From Thermoleophilia bacterium (GTDB lineage: Bacteria > Actinomycetota > Thermoleophilia > Gaiellales > Gaiellaceae), in NCBI GenBank assembly GCA_025923055.1, contig JAICGP010000003.1:1-38958 (forward strand): a stretch of 38,958 bases of DNA, given 5' to 3'. The notes under the pieces are model-generated. The model did no database searches. It saw only the letters and a program-made list of their open reading frames with translations, and was not told the DNA's origin. The translations under genes were made by a program, and so were the position numbers. Positions within the stretch are counted from its first letter, which is position 1; every line of letters begins with the position of its first letter. Shown piece by piece: positions 34,828-38,958 of the stretch.

Positions 34828-34849
34828 GCCTTCTCAGAAGGGGGGCGCC

Positions 34850-35518
34850 ATGCGCAATCCGATCCGCACCGAGGCCGAAGCCTTCACCTTCGTCCTCGTC
34901 TGCGCCGTCCTCTTCGCCGCCGTGGCCGTCGCCGGCGTGCTCGGCGGCGGCTGGGTCGCCCTCGGCGTCTTCCTCGCCCTCGGGCTGGGCGTCGCCATCG
35001 GCATCTACATGAAGACCGAGCCGAAGGAGGCGGAGCCGGCCGTGTGGGCGCGTGGGCGGGACGACCGCCGGCGCCTGCTCGTCGTGGCCAACGAGACGGT
35101 CGCCGGGCGGGCGCTGCGCGACGAGGTGGTCCGGCGTGTGCGCGGCGGCGAGGACGTCCTCGTCGTCTGCCCGGCGCTGAACAGCCAGCTGCGCCACTGG
35201 ACGTCCGACGAGGACCGGGCGCGCGGCGAGGCGCAGGCCCGCCTGGAGGAGTCGCTCGCCGCGCTGGCCGACGAGGGCGTCCGCGCCCGCGGTCAGGTCG
35301 GCGACGCCGACCCCGTGCAGGCGGTCGAGGACGCCCTCCGGACGTTCGGCGCCGACGAGATCGTCGTCTCCACCCATCCGCCGGGACGCTCGAACTGGCT
35401 GGAGCGGGGCGTCGTCGAGCGGGTGCGCGAGCGCTTCCCCTGCCCGATCCACCACGTCGTCGTCGACCTCGAGGCGGAGCGGGGCGCCGCCCGCGCCGGG
35501 GTCGACGAGGCTTCCTAG
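34850..35518 (+). CDS. Two-TM subunit-IV-like segment fused to a Usp-like domain
   Basis: MRNPIRTEAEAFTFVLVCAVLFAAVAVAGVLGGGWVALGVFLALGLGVAIGIYMKTEPKE then RRRLLVVANETVAGRALRDEVV...DEIVVSTHPPGRSNWLERGVVERVRERFPCPIHHVVVDLE. Confidence 0.85.
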   Translation: MRNPIRTEAEAFTFVLVCAVLFAAVAVAGVLGGGWVALGVFLALGLGVAIGIYMKTEPKEAEPAVWARGRDDRRRLLVVANETVAGRALRDEVVRRVRGGEDVLVVCPALNSQLRHWTSDEDRARGEAQARLEESLAALADEGVRARGQVGDADPVQAVEDALRTFGADEIVVSTHPPGRSNWLERGVVERVRERFPCPIHHVVVDLEAERGAARAGVDEAS

Positions 35519-35967
35519 CCGCCGGCCTGGGTCGTCTCGGCCGCGCCGGTGCCCGTGCCGCCGCGGTCGCCGCTGGGGTCGCAGCCCTCGATGTCCTTCC
35601 CTGCGACGCTCGCCACGTAGGCGGCGACGTCCACCGCGTCCTGGCCCGTGACGAGATCCGAGGGCATGTTCCCGCGGGCTAGGTCGATCTGCCGGAGGAC
35701 GACCTCGTAGATCGTGTCCTCCTCGAACCCCTGGGCGCACGAGAAGCCGAGCGCCGTGTCGAGGTTGGGGCCGACCGTCCCGGCGGCGCCGGCGTCGGCG
35801 AGAACGTGACACGAGCCGCACGGCTGCTTGCCGTCCGCCCCGGCGAGGAAGAGCTCCCTGCCGTTCGTCGTGTCCGCGCCCTCGAGGCCCGTCGTCTCCT
35901 CGCCGCCGCAGCCCGCCACCACCAGCGCGCCGAGGACGAGCGGGAGGGCGAGCAGCCGGCCGAGCAC
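35515..35967 (-). CDS. Cytochrome c lipoprotein
   Basis: Lipobox ALVVAGCGG; heme motif CGSCH in NGRELFLAGADGKQPCGSCHVLADAG...GPNLD; distal Met in ARGNMPSDL. Confidence 0.9.
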   Translation of the reverse strand: MLGRLLALPLVLGALVVAGCGGEETTGLEGADTTNGRELFLAGADGKQPCGSCHVLADAGAAGTVGPNLDTALGFSCAQGFEEDTIYEVVLRQIDLARGNMPSDLVTGQDAVDVAAYVASVAGKDIEGCDPSGDRGGTGTGAAETTQAGG

Positions 35968-35972
35968 CGTCC

Positions 35973-36338
35973 CTACTGGCTCGGGGCTTCGACCGCCGCG
36001 GGGGCCTCGAGAGCCTCCGCCCGTGTCGCGTGGATCGGGAAGACCCGGTTCAGGCCCGTGATCTCGAAGATCTTCGTGATGTTGCGGTCGCTGCAGACGA
36101 TCGAGAGCCGGCCCTCGTGAGGGCGAAGCCGCTTGACGCCGCCGACGAGGACGCCGAGGGTCGTCGAGTCGATGAAGGTCGTATCCGTGAGGTCGACGAC
36201 GACGTGCTTCGCCCCCTGCCCGATCACGTCGAGGAGCTGCTGCTTGAAGTCGGGCGCCGTGTAGAGGTCGATCTCTCCCGTCAACGCGATGACGAAGGTC
36301 TCGCCCGACACCTGCTCCGTCTTGATGTCGAAGTTCAT
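35973..36338 (-). CDS. STAS-domain anti-sigma factor antagonist
   Basis: VIALTGEIDLYTAPDFKQQLLDVIGQGAKHVVVDLTDTTFIDSTTLGVLVGGVKRLR; conserved Ser in DSTTLG. Confidence 0.93.
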   Translation of the reverse strand: MNFDIKTEQVSGETFVIALTGEIDLYTAPDFKQQLLDVIGQGAKHVVVDLTDTTFIDSTTLGVLVGGVKRLRPHEGRLSIVCSDRNITKIFEITGLNRVFPIHATRAEALEAPAAVEAPSQ

Positions 36339-36378
36339 GTATCCCCTTCTCCTGAGTGGCGGGTGCGTACCTTAGCCG

Positions 36379-37194
36379 CTACCGGCCGTCCGAGCCGCCC
36401 TCCGACCCGCCGTCCCCGCCCTGGCCGGGCTGGGACGCGCCCCCGCCGGAGATCACCTCGAGCGCGTCGATGCGCTCCCGGATCTGCTCGGCGTTCGGGT
36501 TGTTCGGAGCGAGCTCGAGGAACCGCTCGTAGGCCGTGACGGCCGACTCGTAGTCCTGGGCGTTCTCGGAGGCCTGCGCGAACTGGATCCAGAGGAGCGG
36601 GTCGTCGTCCGCGAGCAGCGTCAGATCCTGGTAGACGTCGAGCTGGAGGCTCGAGAGCCGCTGCGCCTCGGTGTTCGCCGCTGCGGCGCGGGCCTCGGCC
36701 TGGGAGCTGATCGAATCCGTGATCGAGTTGCCGAGGACCTCCTGCAGGAATGGGCTGTCCTGCGGCGCGAACGTCCTCGGGAGGGAGGCCTGCTGCGCCT
36801 CGCCGGAGGCGATGGCCGCGCGCTCCTGCGCCTGCGCGATCTGCTGGCCGTAGAGCGCCGCGAGGGAGCGGAGCGCGTCCTCGTCGCGAGGGCGCATGGC
36901 GCGGTAGCTCTCGTAGGCGGCGATCGACTCGTCGATCTGCCCCTCCCGCTGGGCGGCGCGGGCGAGGTCGAGGCGCGCCTCGGGGTCGTTGGGTCGCTCC
37001 TCGACTGCCTCGCGCGCGTCCTCGAGCTCGGGGCCCTGGGTCGAGATGGGCCTGTTGAGAAGGTCCGCGAAGTAGTCGCCGATGCCCGAGCCGGCGCCCG
37101 TGCCGACGCCGAAGATGAGGAAGCCGCCGCCGAAGAAGATGGCGAGGACGAGAAAGACCCACTTCGCCCGGCGGCGAAGCTTGGGGAAGAACAT
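36379..37194 (-). CDS. Membrane-anchored TPR protein
   Basis: TM WVFLVLAIFFGGGFLIFGVG; TPR-like RPNDPEARLDLARAAQREGQIDESIAAYESYRAMRPRDEDALRSLAALY and ENAQDYESAVTAYERFLELAPNNPNAEQI. Confidence 0.85.
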   Translation of the reverse strand: MFFPKLRRRAKWVFLVLAIFFGGGFLIFGVGTGAGSGIGDYFADLLNRPISTQGPELEDAREAVEERPNDPEARLDLARAAQREGQIDESIAAYESYRAMRPRDEDALRSLAALYGQQIAQAQERAAIASGEAQQASLPRTFAPQDSPFLQEVLGNSITDSISSQAEARAAAANTEAQRLSSLQLDVYQDLTLLADDDPLLWIQFAQASENAQDYESAVTAYERFLELAPNNPNAEQIRERIDALEVISGGGASQPGQGGDGGSEGGSDGR

Positions 37195-38501
37195 CAGGTC
37201 TTCGGCGCTCTTGGCGCTTCGCTGAGCAGGCGGGCGCGTGCGGCGCTTGCGCTGCGTCGAAGCTCGGGCCACTCGAAACCTCCCTTCTCGTACCGCGCCT
37301 CGCCGTCGACGAGCGTGAGGAGCACCCGCTCGGGCGAGCCGCCGAAGACCACGGCGGTGGTTGGGTCCTCCCAGGGGAGGAACGGCGAGCCGGCGAGCGA
37401 GACGACCGTGAGGTCGGCCCGCTTTCCGGCGGCGAGCGAGCCCGCCTCGTCCTCGAGTCCGAGCGCGCGCGCCGAGCCAAGAGTAGCGAGTTCGAGAGCG
37501 GCGCTCGCCGACAGTGCGTCGGGCGTCTGCTCGCGCGCGCGCGCGGTGTAGACGGCGGTGCGCATCTCCTCGAAGAGGTCGAAGGAGGGCGTCGAGGCGG
37601 GGCTGTCCGTGCCGAGCCCGACCCTGACCCCGGCTGCGAGGAGCTCGGCCAGCGGCGCCGTCCCGCAGCCGAGGATCGCGTTGGAGCGCGGACAGTGCGC
37701 GACCGCGACGTCGTGCTCGGCGAGCAGCGCCACCTCGTCCGCGTCGACGTGCACGCAGTGGGCCGCGAGGACGCCCGGGCCGAGAAGGCCGCGCTCGGCG
37801 AGCAGCCGCACGCCGGTCGTCCTCGGGGGAGGGACGAGGAGGTCGGCCGCGGCGGCCATGGCGCCGCGCCCGTGCACGAGCCAGTCCTGCTCCGCCGGGC
37901 TCTCGGCGAGGTGCGTGACGAGCGGGAGACCGAGGCCGGCGCAGGCGGCGTAGACGTCGGCCGACGTCGTGTAGGGCGCGTGCGGCGAGACACCGAGCCT
38001 GACGCGCTCGGAGACGGAGGCGCCGACGGCCTCATGCAGGCGCTCGACGCGGGCGAGGGCGGCGTCCGGGTCGTCGCCGAACACCTCGATGTGGACGACG
38101 GCGTGCAGGCCGAGGTCGGCGCAGGCCGGCGCCGCCGCGCCCGTGAAGCTCGCGTCCGCGAGCGTCGTCACGCCGGAGCGGAGGCATTCGGCCGCCCCGA
38201 GCCGCGCAATGGCGACCGCGTCGCCGTCCAGGAGCCGCCGCTTGCGCGTCACGTGGAGGTCGATCCAGGGCGGGAAGGCGAGCCCGTCGCCGAAGCCGGC
38301 GTAGACGGCGTACTCGAGGTGGGTGTGCGCGTTGACGAAGCCCGGGAGGAGAACGGCGTCCGGGAAGCGCCGCCGCTCGCCTTCGAGCTCCGCGGCCGGC
38401 CCGACGGCTTCGATGCGCCCGTCCGTGACGGCGACGCCTCCGCCGCGCACGGGGTCGCCCTCGACCGGGACGATCCAGTCGGCCTCGTAGACGACGGGCA
38501 C
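37194..38501 (-). CDS. Amidohydrolase-superfamily deaminase (MtaD/SsnA/aminodeoxyfutalosine deaminase-like)
   Basis: LLPGFVNAHTHLEYAVYAG (HxH), LGVSPHAPYTTS, LVTHLAES, VAAHCVHVDADEVALLAEHDVAVAHCPRSNAILGCGTAP, VGLGTDSPASTPSFDLFEEMRTA. Confidence 0.9.
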   Translation of the reverse strand: MPVVYEADWIVPVEGDPVRGGGVAVTDGRIEAVGPAAELEGERRRFPDAVLLPGFVNAHTHLEYAVYAGFGDGLAFPPWIDLHVTRKRRLLDGDAVAIARLGAAECLRSGVTTLADASFTGAAAPACADLGLHAVVHIEVFGDDPDAALARVERLHEAVGASVSERVRLGVSPHAPYTTSADVYAACAGLGLPLVTHLAESPAEQDWLVHGRGAMAAAADLLVPPPRTTGVRLLAERGLLGPGVLAAHCVHVDADEVALLAEHDVAVAHCPRSNAILGCGTAPLAELLAAGVRVGLGTDSPASTPSFDLFEEMRTAVYTARAREQTPDALSASAALELATLGSARALGLEDEAGSLAAGKRADLTVVSLAGSPFLPWEDPTTAVVFGGSPERVLLTLVDGEARYEKGGFEWPELRRSASAARARLLSEAPRAPKT

Positions 38502-38550
38502 TAGTGCCCCGTCGGGTGATGCTGCCCCAGGTGTACCGCCTGATGCGGCA

Positions 38551-38958
38551 CTACGTGTCGCTGCTCGCGAAGGCCTCGCGCCTCGCCTCGATCTTCGCCG
38601 CCCAGCGGCGCTCGAAGAAGGCCGCGAGCGCCACGGAGAACGCGTAGAGGAGGAGGAGCGGGACGACCTCGAAGGCGAGCGAGACCGGGTCGACCGTCGG
38701 CAGGAGCGCGGCGGCTACGACCACGACGGCGACCCCGACGCGCCAGTTCCGGCGCAGCTGGGCCGACGTGACGATGCCGAGGCGGACGAGCGCGAGGATG
38801 AAGACGGGCATCTCGAACATGACTCCGATCCCGAAGAGGGCGAGCGACACGAAGGAGTAGTACGCCGACGCCCGGAGCTGGATGTCGAAGAGGTCGGCGT
38901 TGTAGGTGGTGAGGAAGCCGAGCGCCTTCGGCAGGACGACGTAGTAGCCGAACGCCAC
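38551..38958 (-). CDS. tatC: Sec-independent protein translocase TatC (partial, runs off right edge)
   Basis: MAFGYYVVLPKALGFL...ASAYYSFVSLALFGIGVMFEMPVFILALVRLGIVTSAQLRRNWRVGVAVVVVAAALLPTVDPVSLAFEVVPLLLLYAFSVALA. Confidence 0.95.
   Translation of the reverse strand: MAFGYYVVLPKALGFLTTYNADLFDIQLRASAYYSFVSLALFGIGVMFEMPVFILALVRLGIVTSAQLRRNWRVGVAVVVVAAALLPTVDPVSLAFEVVPLLLLYAFSVALAAFFERRWAAKIEARREAFASSDT

Noticed and set aside
34829-34841. CCTTCT-C-AGAAGG palindrome containing the SD of the membrane Usp-like gene
   Set aside because: Only a 4-bp stem is possible with a realistic loop; too weak to claim translational control.
1-38958. CRISPR arrays, tRNA/rRNA genes, IS elements, prophage
   Set aside because: No regularly spaced direct repeats, no recognisable tRNA/rRNA segments and no transposase/integrase motifs on reading the window. 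The PF04020 'phage holin' name at 11681 is a family label, not evidence of a prophage.

Overview
High-GC actinobacterial-type chromosomal window, Thermoleophilia/Gaiellales-like in flavour (taxonomic impression only). I see no rRNA, tRNA, CRISPR array, transposase or phage module. Because of the GC content most long ORFs in the track are antisense or frame-shifted shadows. I support about 45 protein-coding genes, two of them tiny ORFs below the track's cutoff. Left part (about 0.1-13.5 kb): a stress/redox island with four canonical UspA proteins, a GAF-GAF histidine kinase and NarL-type regulator resembling DevS/DevR (DosS/DosR), an FAD oxidoreductase, a GNAT-fused NDP-forming acyl-CoA synthetase (Pat-like) and a P-type ATPase co-transcribed with two Usps. 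Middle: GGDEF protein, two LysR regulators, PQQ-type sugar dehydrogenase, ECF sigma factor with a Cys-free membrane partner, MMPL transporter, SDR, MFS. Then a CBS protein plus ArsB/NhaD permease, a cation exchanger with a structured leader, and a CPA1 antiporter. Right part: a caa3-type oxidase operon (coxB-coxA-x-coxC-y) in which x is a tandem Usp-like protein and y is a small membrane subunit fused to the same Usp-like domain, followed by a convergent cytochrome c / STAS / TPR / amidohydrolase / tatC block. Best candidates for something undescribed: (1) the three-copy Usp-like domain built into the terminal oxidase operon, (2) the GNAT-ACS/Usp/P-ATPase/two-component island, (3) the RNA hairpin abutting the cation-exchanger start codon, (4) two tiny membrane peptides, (5) a convergent pair of paralogous small proteins.
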